NCBI RefSeq assembly: GCF_013374115.1 | Contig: NZ_AP022673.1 | Span: forward strand, 3,684,501-3,748,500 | DNA from: Sphingomonas sp. HMP9 | GTDB taxonomy: Bacteria > Pseudomonadota > Alphaproteobacteria > Sphingomonadales > Sphingomonadaceae | Length of the DNA: 64,000 nucleotides | Direction of reading: 5' to 3' | Shown here: one piece after another, positions 43,412 to 51,754 of the stretch | Layout: each line of letters begins with the position of its first letter | How positions within the stretch are numbered: position 1 is the stretch's first letter | Made by a program: the position numbers and the translations under genes | Notes under the pieces: model-generated | Seen by the model: the letters and a program-made list of their open reading frames with translations, nothing else | Databases searched by the model: none | What the model was told of the DNA's origin: nothing

Positions 43412-44434
43412 ATGCGTATCGCAATCGTGACCGACGCCTGGAGCCCGCAAGTCAACGGTGTCGTCCGGACCCTCCAGTCGGTCCAGCGCGAACTCGAATC
43501 GATCGGGCATGAGGTGCTGGTCGTTTCCCCCGAACGCTTCGCTTCGATGCCGTGCCCGACCTACCCCGAGATCCGCCTCGCCTTTGCTCGCTCGGGCGCC
43601 GTCGGTCGCATGCTTGCCGCGTTCGGCGCCGACGCGATCCACCTCGCTACCGAGGGGCCGGTCTGTCTCGCTGCCCGCAACTGGTGCCTTGCCCGCGGGC
43701 TCCCGTTCACCAGCGCGTATCACACGCAGTTCCCCGACTATATCGCCGCCCGCACCGGCGCGAATCCCGACTGGATCTGGCGCTACATCCGCTGGTTCCA
43801 CCGCCCCGCCCAGTCGATCCTCGTCTCCACGCCTTCGGTCGCGGCAACGCTCGCAGCCCAGGGTCTACATCAGGTTCGCGAATGGGGCAGGGGCGTCGAC
43901 TTCGCGCAGTTCGGCCTCGATGGCGCGCGCGATCCCGAGATGGCGGCGCTCCCTGGACCGATCCTGCTCTATGTCGGTCGGGTCGCGGTCGAAAAGAATA
44001 TCGAGGCGTTCCTGTCCTCCGCGCATCCCGGTACCAAGGTCGTCGTCGGCGACGGCCCCGCCCGCGCCACGCTAGCTCGCCGATTTCCGCACGCCGTCTT
44101 CCTCGGCCAGCGCTCGGGGCTCGATCTCGCCGCCGCATACCGCACGGCGGACGTGCTGGTCTTTCCGAGCCGCACCGATACCTTCGGGCTCGTCATGATC
44201 GAAGCCCTAGCCTGCGGCACGCCAGTCGCCGCCTACCCGGTAACCGGTCCGATCGACGTCCTTGATGACCGCGTCGGCGCCATGAACAAAGACCTCGATA
44301 TCGCGATCGCCACCGCGCTGACCCGCGACAGCGTAACCTGTGCGGCCTATGCCGCGCGCTACAGTTGGCCCGCCAGCGCGCGTCAGTTCCTCCACGCGCT
44401 CGTCCCCCTCGAAGGAAAGCTCATGGCCGCCTGA
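43412..44434 (+). CDS. GT4-family glycosyltransferase
   Basis: A 340-residue GT-B glycosyltransferase. The N-terminal acceptor domain begins MRIAIVTDAWSPQVNGVVRT, the signature of the family containing alpha-mannosyl and glycolipid transferases, with FTSAYHTQFPDYI. The C-terminal donor domain has LLYVGRVAVEKNIEAFL, VVVGDGPARATLARRFP and the EX7E-like segment FPSRTDTFGLVMIEALACGT. The start at 43412 was chosen because upstream sequence is the family D repeat. With the LpxH-like phosphatase it may form an envelope glycolipid pathway. Confidence 0.9.
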   Translation: MRIAIVTDAWSPQVNGVVRTLQSVQRELESIGHEVLVVSPERFASMPCPTYPEIRLAFARSGAVGRMLAAFGADAIHLATEGPVCLAARNWCLARGLPFTSAYHTQFPDYIAARTGANPDWIWRYIRWFHRPAQSILVSTPSVAATLAAQGLHQVREWGRGVDFAQFGLDGARDPEMAALPGPILLYVGRVAVEKNIEAFLSSAHPGTKVVVGDGPARATLARRFPHAVFLGQRSGLDLAAAYRTADVLVFPSRTDTFGLVMIEALACGTPVAAYPVTGPIDVLDDRVGAMNKDLDIAIATALTRDSVTCAAYAARYSWPASARQFLHALVPLEGKLMAA

Positions 44435-44533
44435 GCTTGCGCGCTTGCCTGTTGCCCCGGCGCGCACTAAGTCTCTTGCATGTCAGGCCGCTCCGAAAGG
44501 GGCGGCCCTTTCTATTTTTACGGAGTTCTCGCC

Positions 44534-45211
44534 GTGGCCCAGCCGCTCATGCCCCATGCGACCGCCGCCTGGATGGTCGACAATACCGCGCTCAGCTTCG
44601 AGCAGATCGCGGACTTCTGCGGCCTGCACATCCTCGAGATCCAGGCGATCGCAGACGACACCACCTCGACCAAGCTCACCGGTCGCGATCCGGTCCGCGC
44701 GCACGAAGTGACGCAGGACGAGATCGACAAGGGTGCCGCCGATCCCGACTACCAGCTCAAGATGATCAAGGGCCCCGAGCAGGTCCGCCGCACCAAGGGG
44801 CCGCGCTACACGCCGGTCTCGAAGCGCCAGGACAAGCCCGATGGCATCTCGTGGATCATCCGCAATCACCCGGAGATCACCGACGGCGCGATTTCGCTGC
44901 TGATCGGCACGACCCGCACGACGATCGCCGCGATCCGCGACCGCAGCCACTGGAACATTGCCAACATTACGCCAAAGGATCCGGTCACACTCGGCCTGAC
45001 CTCGCAGCGCGAACTCGACGCGGCGGTGGCCAAGGCAGCCAAGGCCGCCGGCATGGAAGCTCCGACCGACACCCGCCTCGAAGGCGACCGCGAAGTGTTG
45101 CTCCAGCAGCTTCGCGCCGAGCGCACGCAGGCGGCCGCGGATGCACAGTTCGTAGCAGACGGCGGTGTCCTCCCCGTCAAGCCGCTCTTCGACGACCCCT
45201 TCAAGCGCTGA
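44534..45211 (+). CDS. trcR: TrcR-type cell cycle regulator (DUF1013)
   Basis: A 225-residue protein of the DUF1013 family, annotated in Alphaproteobacteria as cell cycle transcriptional regulator TrcR. The conserved start is VAQPLMPHATAAWMVDNTAL with FEQIADFCGLHILEIQAIAD, an HTH-like region. A second conserved block is GISWIIRNHPEITDGAISLL and a coiled C-terminus follows. GTG at 44534 was chosen because family members begin just before xxPLMPxATA and CGGAG lies 8 bases upstream; an ATG 18 codons earlier is less likely. A terminator follows. Confidence 0.85.
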   Translation: MAQPLMPHATAAWMVDNTALSFEQIADFCGLHILEIQAIADDTTSTKLTGRDPVRAHEVTQDEIDKGAADPDYQLKMIKGPEQVRRTKGPRYTPVSKRQDKPDGISWIIRNHPEITDGAISLLIGTTRTTIAAIRDRSHWNIANITPKDPVTLGLTSQRELDAAVAKAAKAAGMEAPTDTRLEGDREVLLQQLRAERTQAAADAQFVADGGVLPVKPLFDDPFKR

Positions 45212-45245
45212 TTTTATTTCTCGGTATCACCGGGGGAAAAATACA

Positions 45246-45279
45246 AAAAAGGGCGCTGCCGAAAGGTGCCGCCCTTTTT
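45246..45279 (+). terminator. Rho-independent terminator after trcR
   Basis: AAAAAGGGCG (45246-45255) and CGCCCTTTTT (45270-45279) form a 10-bp stem ending in a U run, with further pairing inside (GCTGCC with GGTGC). It lies 35 bases after the trcR stop. Confidence 0.88.
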
Positions 45280-45305
45280 CGTCTGGAGCGCAGCGTCCTC
45301 CTCTT

Positions 45306-45413
45306 CCACCTCCCCGGCGGAGCCGGGGCCCAGTTGGGGGACGATCATGGCGATGGCGGCGCGCCGTCACCTCAACCCTTCCAACTGGACCCCGGCCTCC
45401 GCCGGGGAGGTGG
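45306..45413. repeat. Family A palindrome
   Basis: CCACCTCCCCGGCGGAGCCG (followed by GGGCCCAGTTGGGG) and CCAACTGGACCCCGGCCTCC (followed by GCCGGGGAGGTGG) are inverted arms about a short centre, in the spacer between trcR and the MBL-fold gene. Confidence 0.9.
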
Positions 45414-45541
45414 CCGATGGTATATGAGTTACCTATCCCCCCGTCCGACGCCTTCGTCGTCACCTCCGCCTGACGGGGCGGATTGGGTAGCGGCAGCCGG
45501 GCCCCCTATCTCCCGCGCCGTCCAGTTGCTAACCGCAACCT

Positions 45542-46606
45542 ATGGCCACCCAACCCGACACCGCGTTCGCGCCCACCAGCCACAAGGGCCTGACCTACCC
45601 GTTCGGCGGCGCAGAGCCCGCAAGCGGCGGCACGATGCAGGTCGCGCCCGGTATCGACTGGGTCCGCCTCCACATCCCCGGCCCGCTGAAGCACGTGAAC
45701 TGCTGGCTCCTTGCCGACACCGACGGCGATGCCCTCGTCGACACCGGCATGAACACTGCCCCCGCGCGCGACGCCTGGAAGGCCGTGTTCGCAGGACCCA
45801 AGTCCGGCGTCCGAGTCACACGGATGATCGGCACGCACTTCCATCCCGATCACATCGGTCTCGCCGGCTGGATGTGCGATCACCACGCCGCGCCGCTCGT
45901 CATGACCCGCGCCGAATGGCTCACCGCGCGCATGCTCGCCGCCGACGCGCGCGACTCGGTTCCGTCCGAGATGCTCGCCTTCTGGCACGCCGCCGGCTGG
46001 GACGCCGCGCAAATCGACCACGCTACCGCCAAGGGCTGGGCCGGCTTTCGGAAAATCATAACGCCGCTGCCGCTCGGCTACACCCGCATCGAGGACGGCG
46101 ACACGCTCACCATCGGCGCGCGCGACTGGCGGATCGTCACTGGCTCCGGGCACAGCCCCGAACATGCGTGCCTGCTCGACGAGGTCGGCGGCATCCTGAT
46201 TGCCGGCGACCAGGTCCTCCCGCGCATCAGTCCCAACGTCTCGCTCGGCGTCACCGAACCGGGCGCAGACCCCTTGGGCGAATGGTTCGCCTCGATCGCC
46301 AAGCTGAAGACGCTGCCCGGTGGCCTGCTCGTCCTCCCCGGCCACGGCGACCCGTTCACCGGCCTCCACACGCGGCTGGATGCGATGGACCGCGAACACC
46401 GCGAGCGACTCGACGAACTCGCCGTCTTCCTCGCCGAACCCCGCCGCGCGGTCGATTGTTTCGGCCGCCTGTTCCGCCGCGCGATCGGCCCCGACGTTCT
46501 CGGCATGGCGACCGGCGAAGCGCTCGCGCATCTTCGCCGCCTCGAAGTCGAAGGCCGCGCGGCCCGCGAAACGCACGATGGCGTGTGGTGGTGGCACGCG
46601 ACCTGA
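45542..46606 (+). CDS. MBL-fold metallohydrolase
   Basis: A 354-residue metallo-beta-lactamase-fold hydrolase. Zinc ligands are visible in GTHFHPDHIGLAGW, GSGHSPEHACLL, LIAGDQVLPR and VLPGHGDPF. The arrangement with a C-terminal helical domain of about 80 residues (HRERLDELAVFLAEPRRAVD) resembles glyoxalase II/LACTB2-type hydrolases. The substrate cannot be told. GCAACCT precedes ATG 45542; the 330-base gap upstream is filled by the trcR terminator and a family A repeat. Confidence 0.9.
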   Translation: MATQPDTAFAPTSHKGLTYPFGGAEPASGGTMQVAPGIDWVRLHIPGPLKHVNCWLLADTDGDALVDTGMNTAPARDAWKAVFAGPKSGVRVTRMIGTHFHPDHIGLAGWMCDHHAAPLVMTRAEWLTARMLAADARDSVPSEMLAFWHAAGWDAAQIDHATAKGWAGFRKIITPLPLGYTRIEDGDTLTIGARDWRIVTGSGHSPEHACLLDEVGGILIAGDQVLPRISPNVSLGVTEPGADPLGEWFASIAKLKTLPGGLLVLPGHGDPFTGLHTRLDAMDREHRERLDELAVFLAEPRRAVDCFGRLFRRAIGPDVLGMATGEALAHLRRLEVEGRAARETHDGVWWWHAT

Positions 46607-46640
46607 GCTAGCATCCTACAAAACACCGAGAGGACAGCCC

Positions 46641-47510
46641 ATGTGCGACGAGCATACCGCAGACGATAACGAAGCCTATCTGGCGGGCGTCTCGCGTCGC
46701 CAGTTCGGGGTGATGACCGGCGCGATGGGGCTGACGATGCTGCTGCCCGCCCCCGCCAATGCCGCGGTCATCAAGGGCCGCGATGTGTCGATCATCACCC
46801 CCGACGGCAAGGCCGACGCCTATTTCGTCACGCCCGCCACCGGCAAGCACCCCGGCGTGCTCGTCTGGCCCGACGTGATGGGCCTGCGCCCCGCTTTCCG
46901 GCAGATGGCCGACCGGCTCGCGCAATCGGGCTATGCGGTGCTCGTCGTCAACCAGTTCTACCGCTCGACCAGGGCCCCGTTCCTGAAGCCCGGCGAATCC
47001 TACGACCAGCCCGCCGTCCGCGCGCGCATCGCGCCGTTCCGCGACGCGCTCACCGCCGACGGCACGGTCCGTGACGCGAAGGCCTTCACCGCCTTCATCG
47101 ACGCGCAACCACAGACCGATCGCAAGCGCGGGCTGGCCACCACCGGCTATTGCATGGGCGGCCCGATGGTCATGCGCACCGCAGCGGCGGTCCCGACCCG
47201 CGTCCGGGCCGCGGCGACTTTCCACGGCGGCGGCTTCGTCACCGACACGCCCGACAGCCCGCATCTGCTGATCCCGCAGATGAAAGCGCACTACCTCATC
47301 GCGATCGCCGCCAACGACGACGCGCGCGCGCCCACCGAGAAGGACACGCTGCGCACCGCGTTCGCCGCCGCCAAGCTGCCCGCCGAGATCGAGGTCTATG
47401 CCGGCACGATGCACGGCTGGTGCCCGCCCGACTCGAAGGTCTACAACGCGGCCCAGGCGGACAAGGCCTGGGCGCGCATGCTGGCCCTGTTCGACAAGGC
47501 GCTGGTGTAA
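46641..47510 (+). CDS. Dienelactone hydrolase family protein, Tat-exported
   Basis: A 289-residue alpha/beta hydrolase of the dienelactone hydrolase family. A Tat-like signal (SRRQFGVMTGAMGLTMLLPA, then PANA) starts at residue 18. The nucleophile is Cys in TTGYCMGGPMVM, the Asp is in AANDDARAPTEKDT and the His in GTMHGWCPPD, a Cys-Asp-His triad. The start ATG at 46641 has GAGAGGACAGCCC upstream. Export of such hydrolases is common in sphingomonads; the natural substrate is unknown. Confidence 0.9.
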   Translation: MCDEHTADDNEAYLAGVSRRQFGVMTGAMGLTMLLPAPANAAVIKGRDVSIITPDGKADAYFVTPATGKHPGVLVWPDVMGLRPAFRQMADRLAQSGYAVLVVNQFYRSTRAPFLKPGESYDQPAVRARIAPFRDALTADGTVRDAKAFTAFIDAQPQTDRKRGLATTGYCMGGPMVMRTAAAVPTRVRAAATFHGGGFVTDTPDSPHLLIPQMKAHYLIAIAANDDARAPTEKDTLRTAFAAAKLPAEIEVYAGTMHGWCPPDSKVYNAAQADKAWARMLALFDKALV

Positions 47511-47529
47511 GGCTTGCGCCTCTAAAACG

Positions 47530-47592
47530 GTCATCCTGACGAAAGTCAGGATCCGAAGCAAAGCGCGGTATCGTTCGTGGCTCTGGATCCTG
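47530..47592. repeat. Truncated family C palindrome
   Basis: GTCATCCTGACGAAAGTCAG (continuing GATCC) is intact but the right arm stops after CTCTGGATCCTG, where unrelated sequence begins. It lies 20 bases after the dienelactone hydrolase stop. Confidence 0.8.
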
Positions 47593-47704
47593 GGTGGTGT
47601 CCAGGAAGACGGACGTTGCGATATAGGCTTCAGCCGCGCGCGATCTTGACCACGGCCTCTCTCCATGAGACCATCGTTCACGATCCGTTCTCAAGGAGAG
47701 TCGC

Positions 47705-48319
47705 ATGACGTTGACCCTGTACACCAACCCGATGTCGCGAGGTCGGATAGCGCGGTGGATGCTCGAAGAGGTCGGCGCCGGGTATGAAACCGTCATCCTC
47801 GACTATGACACGACGATGAAGGCCGAGCCGTATCTGTCGATCAACCCGATGGCCAAGGTTCCGGCGATCGTCCACAGCCACAAGACCGTAACCGAATGCG
47901 CCGCGATCTGCGCATATCTCGCCGAGGCGTTCCCCGACGCCGAACTCGCGCCCCGCGACGAGGAACGCGCCGATTATTATCGCTGGCTGTTCTATGCCGC
48001 CGGCCCGGTCGAGGCCGCGACCGGCAACCGCGCGCTCGGTGTGGTGCCCGACGCTGCCCAACAACGGATGATCGGCTATGGCAGCTTCGAGCGTGTGATC
48101 GACGTGCTCGAACAGGCGGCCGCCGCAAACCCCTACATCGCCGGTGCGCGGTTCACCGCCGCCGACGTCTATGTCGGATCGCAGGTGATCTGGGGCATGC
48201 AGTTCGGTTGGCTCCCAAAGCGCGACGCGTTCGTAGCATACGCCGCAAGCCTGACGAACCGCGCACCCTATCTCCGCGCCGCCGCCCTCGATGACGCACT
48301 GCTGGCAACAGCTGCCTAG
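47705..48319 (+). CDS. Glutathione S-transferase family protein
   Basis: A 204-residue GST. The thioredoxin-like N-terminal domain has LTLYTNPMSRGRIARWMLEE (Ser/Arg at the glutathione-activating position), NPMAKVPAIVHSHKTVTECA with the cis-Pro VPA, and the C-terminal helical domain has NPYIAGARFTAADVYVGSQV, the N-capping box. It probably conjugates or reduces small electrophiles. CTCAAGGAGAGTCGC is a good ribosome site before ATG 47705. Confidence 0.93.
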   Translation: MTLTLYTNPMSRGRIARWMLEEVGAGYETVILDYDTTMKAEPYLSINPMAKVPAIVHSHKTVTECAAICAYLAEAFPDAELAPRDEERADYYRWLFYAAGPVEAATGNRALGVVPDAAQQRMIGYGSFERVIDVLEQAAAANPYIAGARFTAADVYVGSQVIWGMQFGWLPKRDAFVAYAASLTNRAPYLRAAALDDALLATAA

Positions 48320-48404
48320 GGCGTACGGGCAAGGCTAATTGGGTGAGTGGCCACAGTCCGGACGGGTACCCGGTAAGTGCCGCTACGCCAGCTCCAATCA
48401 ACCC

Positions 48405-48487
48405 CGTCATCCTGACGAAAGTCAGGACCCAGAGCCACGCGCGTAGACGGCTGGTACCCTGGGTCCTGACATTCATCAGGATCACGG
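48405..48487. repeat. Family C palindrome
   Basis: CGTCATCCTGACGAAAGTCA (continuing GGACCCAGAG) and CCCTGGGTCCTGACATTCAT (continuing CAGGATCACG) are inverted arms. First of two copies in the 454-base gap between the GST gene and the thioredoxin-like gene; no gene is seen there. Confidence 0.9.
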
Positions 48488-48621
48488 GAGGTGAGGGGTG
48501 GCGTACCGGGTGTACCGGCGATCAGCCGACGCGAAACGCACGAGTGCAACGCGGCGCAAGCAAACATACCCAGCCGAGCCACCCGCCTATCGGCGGCCAC
48601 GACGCGAGCCCCACCCAACCA

Positions 48622-48704
48622 CGTCATCCTGACGAACGTCAGCATCCAGAGCCACGTGCGCAGACGGCGGGTATCCTAAGTCCTGACGTTCGTCAGGATG
48701 ACGG
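48622..48704. repeat. Family C palindrome
   Basis: CGTCATCCTGACGAACGTCA (continuing GCATCCAGAG) and TAAGTCCTGACGTTCGTCAG (continuing GATGACGG) are inverted arms. Second copy in the same gap, same orientation, about 135 bases downstream of the first. Confidence 0.9.
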
Positions 48705-48773
48705 CAGCTGGGGTATCGAACCCGCGTGCAGAGCCGTCCCAAAGCCCGCTCCGCACTCGTCAGCAAACCCCGA

Positions 48774-49301
48774 TTAGGCCGCCCATTTCGCCAACCAGTC
48801 GGCCAAAGCCTGTGGTCCCATCGAGCGCGCATCCGCCAGCTCGGTCTCATGCCCCGCGTTCAGCAACCGGTTGCTGCGCGGATCGACCACCAGCACCGCG
48901 GGAACGCCCTTCAGCCGCCCCTTGACGCCATAGCGAGCCGCGATCTGGCCGTTCTTGTCGAACCGGCCGATATCGACCGTGACGACCACGAACTTGCTGT
49001 CGACGAACCGCTTCATCTCGGGAAGGTCGATCGTCCCCGCAAGCAGCCGGCAATCGAGGCACCAGTTGCCGCCGAGATCGATCAGCAACCGCCTGTGCGA
49101 TTTCACCGCACGCGCCCGCGCCGCCGCGACCTGCGCATCGGCATTCGCCTTCTCGTTATAGGGCAGCGGCAGCGGCGTCGGCAGCCGGTCGAAGCTCGTC
49201 GCGCTGATCCGCGGTGCCGAGACCGCGCCGCGTGGCGCAGCAGGCGCTGCAACGGCGGTCGCGAGCAGCGCGAGCGTGGCAAGGCACTTGATCGACATCA
49301 T
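48774..49301 (-). CDS. Secreted thioredoxin-like protein
   Basis: A 175-residue protein with signal peptide MMSIKCLATLALLATAVAAP. The thioredoxin fold has the redox motif GNWCLDCRLLAG (CLDC) and the cis-Pro segment LKGVPAVLVVDPRSNRLLNA. It resembles thioredoxin_7/DsbD-gamma-type periplasmic reductases. The start overlaps the end of the DEAD-box helicase gene by four bases, suggesting coupling. Activity inferred from fold. Confidence 0.88.
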   Translation of the reverse strand: MMSIKCLATLALLATAVAAPAAPRGAVSAPRISATSFDRLPTPLPLPYNEKANADAQVAAARARAVKSHRRLLIDLGGNWCLDCRLLAGTIDLPEMKRFVDSKFVVVTVDIGRFDKNGQIAARYGVKGRLKGVPAVLVVDPRSNRLLNAGHETELADARSMGPQALADWLAKWAA

Positions 49302-50941
49302 TCATATCCTCCGATGACGGCATTGAGGAAGCTCGGGAATGGCCCGTTCCAGCCGTTATCGGCCGCCGGATTGACCGGCTCGCGACCGCCACGGTTCGCT
49401 TCACTCTGCGGCGCACGTACAGGCTCGGCACGCGGCGCGTCCTGCGGCGCGGCCTTGGGGCGTACCGGCTCGGCGGGCACCGTCACGAAGCGCTGCGTTG
49501 CAACCGGAGCGGGGGCGGGAGCAGCGGCAGGCGCAGGCGCGACCCAAACCGGCTCCACCGGAACCGCGGCGGGCGCCGCCGCGGTACGCGCCGGCACGAT
49601 CGCCGCGACCGGCTCGTCGATCGGCGTACGCTGCCACCGCGAGCGTTTCACCTCCGGCACGGGCTCGACGGCAACCGGCTCGGCCGCCGCGGCCAGCACT
49701 TCGGCGACGATCGCCGGCGCGACCGTATCCGCGCGCGGTGCACGACGGTGCCGCGACCGCTCGCGACGAGGCGCCTGTGCGTCGTCCTCGACGACGGGCT
49801 CAGGGATCGCGGTCTTGGACTCGCCGCCCGTGCTCAGCCGCTCGATCGTCTGGCCGGTCAGCTTCTCGATATTCTGGATGTTTTCCGAATCGTCGGGCGC
49901 GACGAACGTGTACGCGGTGCCGCTCGCACCCGCGCGGCCCGTGCGGCCGATCCGGTGGACATAATCGTCGGGATGCCACGGCGCATCATAGTTGAACACC
50001 GTCGACACGCCCTTGATGTCGAGCCCGCGTGCCGCGACGTCCGACGCGACGAGGATGGTCACCGCGCCCGTCTTGAACAGCTCGAGCTCGGCGAGCCGCT
50101 GCGGCTGCTCCATGTCGCCATGGATCTCGCCCGACTTGTAGCCCGCCTGTTTCAGCACCTTGTTCAGGTCGCGCACCGTCGTCTTGCGGTTGCAGAAGAT
50201 GATCGCGTTGGTCACCTCGTCCTGCGCGAGGATGCGGCGCAACGTCTCGCGCTTGGCAGTCTGGCTCGGCACCGGCACCAGATACTGCTTGATGTTGAGG
50301 TTGGTCGACGCCGGGCGCGACACCTCGATCATCTTGGGATTGGTCAGGAACTTGTCCGCCAGCTTCTTGATCGGCGGCGGCATCGTCGCCGAGAACAGCA
50401 GCGTCTGGCGCTGCTTGGGCAGCTTGGTGCAGATTTCCTCGATGTCGGGGATGAAGCCCATGTCGAGCATCCGGTCCGCCTCGTCGATCACCAGCAGCGA
50501 ACAGCCGTTGAGCATGATCTTGCCGCGCCCGAACAGGTCCATCAGCCGGCCCGGCGTCGCGATCAGGACGTCGACGCCCTTCTCCAGCGCGGCGAGCTGG
50601 TCGCCCATCGACACGCCGCCGATCAGCAACGCCATCGAAAGGTTCGAATTGACCCCGTATTTCTCGAAATTCTCCGCCACCTGCGCGGCGAGTTCGCGAG
50701 TCGGCTCGAGGATCAGCGAGCGCGGCATCCGCGCGCGGCTGCGGCCATGCGCCAGGATGTCGATCATCGGCAGCACGAACGACGCCGTCTTGCCGGTGCC
50801 CGTCTGGGCGATGCCGATGATGTCGCGCATCATCAGCACGGACGGGATCGCACCGGCCTGGATCGGGGTCGGCTCGGTATAGCCGGAGTCGGTGACTGCT
50901 TTCAGCAGTTCGTCGGAGAGGCCGAGATCGGCAAAACTCAT
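49298..50941 (-). CDS. rhlE: DEAD-box ATP-dependent RNA helicase (RhlE type)
   Basis: A 547-residue DEAD-box helicase. Motifs in order: Q-motif SGYTEPTPIQAGAIPSV, motif I AQTGTGKTASFV, PTRELAAQV, motif II LVIDEADRMLDMGF, LFSATMPPP, and motif VI YVHRIGRTGRAGASGTA. After residue 375 comes a 170-residue tail that is basic, then Pro/Ala-rich (RRERSRHRRAPRADTVAPAI), ending NGWNGPFPSFLNAVIGGYE. The start MSFADLGLSDELLKAV was chosen over a frame open 24 codons upstream. Sphingomonads have several such helicases. Confidence 0.93.
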   Translation of the reverse strand: MSFADLGLSDELLKAVTDSGYTEPTPIQAGAIPSVLMMRDIIGIAQTGTGKTASFVLPMIDILAHGRSRARMPRSLILEPTRELAAQVAENFEKYGVNSNLSMALLIGGVSMGDQLAALEKGVDVLIATPGRLMDLFGRGKIMLNGCSLLVIDEADRMLDMGFIPDIEEICTKLPKQRQTLLFSATMPPPIKKLADKFLTNPKMIEVSRPASTNLNIKQYLVPVPSQTAKRETLRRILAQDEVTNAIIFCNRKTTVRDLNKVLKQAGYKSGEIHGDMEQPQRLAELELFKTGAVTILVASDVAARGLDIKGVSTVFNYDAPWHPDDYVHRIGRTGRAGASGTAYTFVAPDDSENIQNIEKLTGQTIERLSTGGESKTAIPEPVVEDDAQAPRRERSRHRRAPRADTVAPAIVAEVLAAAAEPVAVEPVPEVKRSRWQRTPIDEPVAAIVPARTAAAPAAVPVEPVWVAPAPAAAPAPAPVATQRFVTVPAEPVRPKAAPQDAPRAEPVRAPQSEANRGGREPVNPAADNGWNGPFPSFLNAVIGGYE

Positions 50942-51084
50942 GCAAATGTCCGGTAAATAGAGGGTGAAATGCACTGCCCTCAAGCGTTCCGGCGCTCGCC
51001 GATTTGGCGACAAATGTCAAGGAAACGCGGTGAATTGAGACTGGGGTGGGGGTGTCGGGGCGTAATTTACGCTAAAAACGCGGC

Positions 51085-51160
51085 GTCCTGACCGAAGTCG
51101 GGATCTGAAACCGAGCAGCGTAACGCCGATTAGTCTGGATCCGGACTTTCACTAGGATGG
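51085..51160. repeat. Degenerate family C palindrome
   Basis: GTCCTGACCGAAGTCGGGAT and TCTGGATCCGGACTTTCACT (continuing AGGATGG) are recognisable but mutated arms of family C, in the spacer between the helicase and the secreted protein gene. Confidence 0.6.
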
Positions 51161-51210
51161 CTGAGCGGGGGAAGACTGCATCCGCCACGCGTGCGGCGGG
51201 CTGCATCCGG

Positions 51211-51678
51211 CTACTTCTTCGCCCGCAAACTCTTGAACCCCTCTATCTCACAGCGCGCACCCGATCGCATCCGGATCGCATCGCGGTCCTTGCAGATCTT
51301 CCCGTCTGCGCCCGGCCGCAAATAGAAACCCGAGTAGTAATCGAGCGGCTTGCATTCGCCATCGAGCCGCGCGCGCAACCGTGTCGTGTCGTCCATCACC
51401 AGATCCACCGCGCCGTCCTTGGTGAGCATGGCGCCGGCGATCTCGTCGACCGCGATGCATTTTGGTCCCTTATGCTCCTTCCACTCGGTCGACGGCGCGT
51501 AGGTGCGGACCGGGGCTCGGCTCATCCGGGGCACGCGGATGATGATGCGTTCGTGGATCGAGACCTGCGCGATCTGCATACCATCGAGCGTGACGCTGGG
51601 GGACGGCACATCGCGCATGGCCGCGACAAAAGGCCCCGCGAGCGCAAGCAGGGTGGCGGGAATCGCGGGATGGATCAT
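51211..51678 (-). CDS. Secreted protein of unknown function
   Basis: A 155-residue protein with signal peptide MIHPAIPATLLALAGPFVAA. The mature part has QVSIHERIIIRVPRMSRAPV, an acidic/basic middle ending HKGPKCIAVDEIAGAMLTKD, then LRARLDGECKPLDYYSGFYL with PGADGKICKDRDAIRMRSGA and CEIEGFKSLRAKK. Four Cys (KC, EC, IC, RC) could form two disulfides. It resembles an uncharacterised sphingomonad family. No neighbour suggests a role. Confidence 0.78.
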   Translation of the reverse strand: MIHPAIPATLLALAGPFVAAMRDVPSPSVTLDGMQIAQVSIHERIIIRVPRMSRAPVRTYAPSTEWKEHKGPKCIAVDEIAGAMLTKDGAVDLVMDDTTRLRARLDGECKPLDYYSGFYLRPGADGKICKDRDAIRMRSGARCEIEGFKSLRAKK

Positions 51679-51754
51679 GCTGGCTGGATCATGCTGACGT
51701 AACCGTTAAGGCCAATCGTTGAACGCGCGATGAATTTTGTTTAGCGGTTCGCGC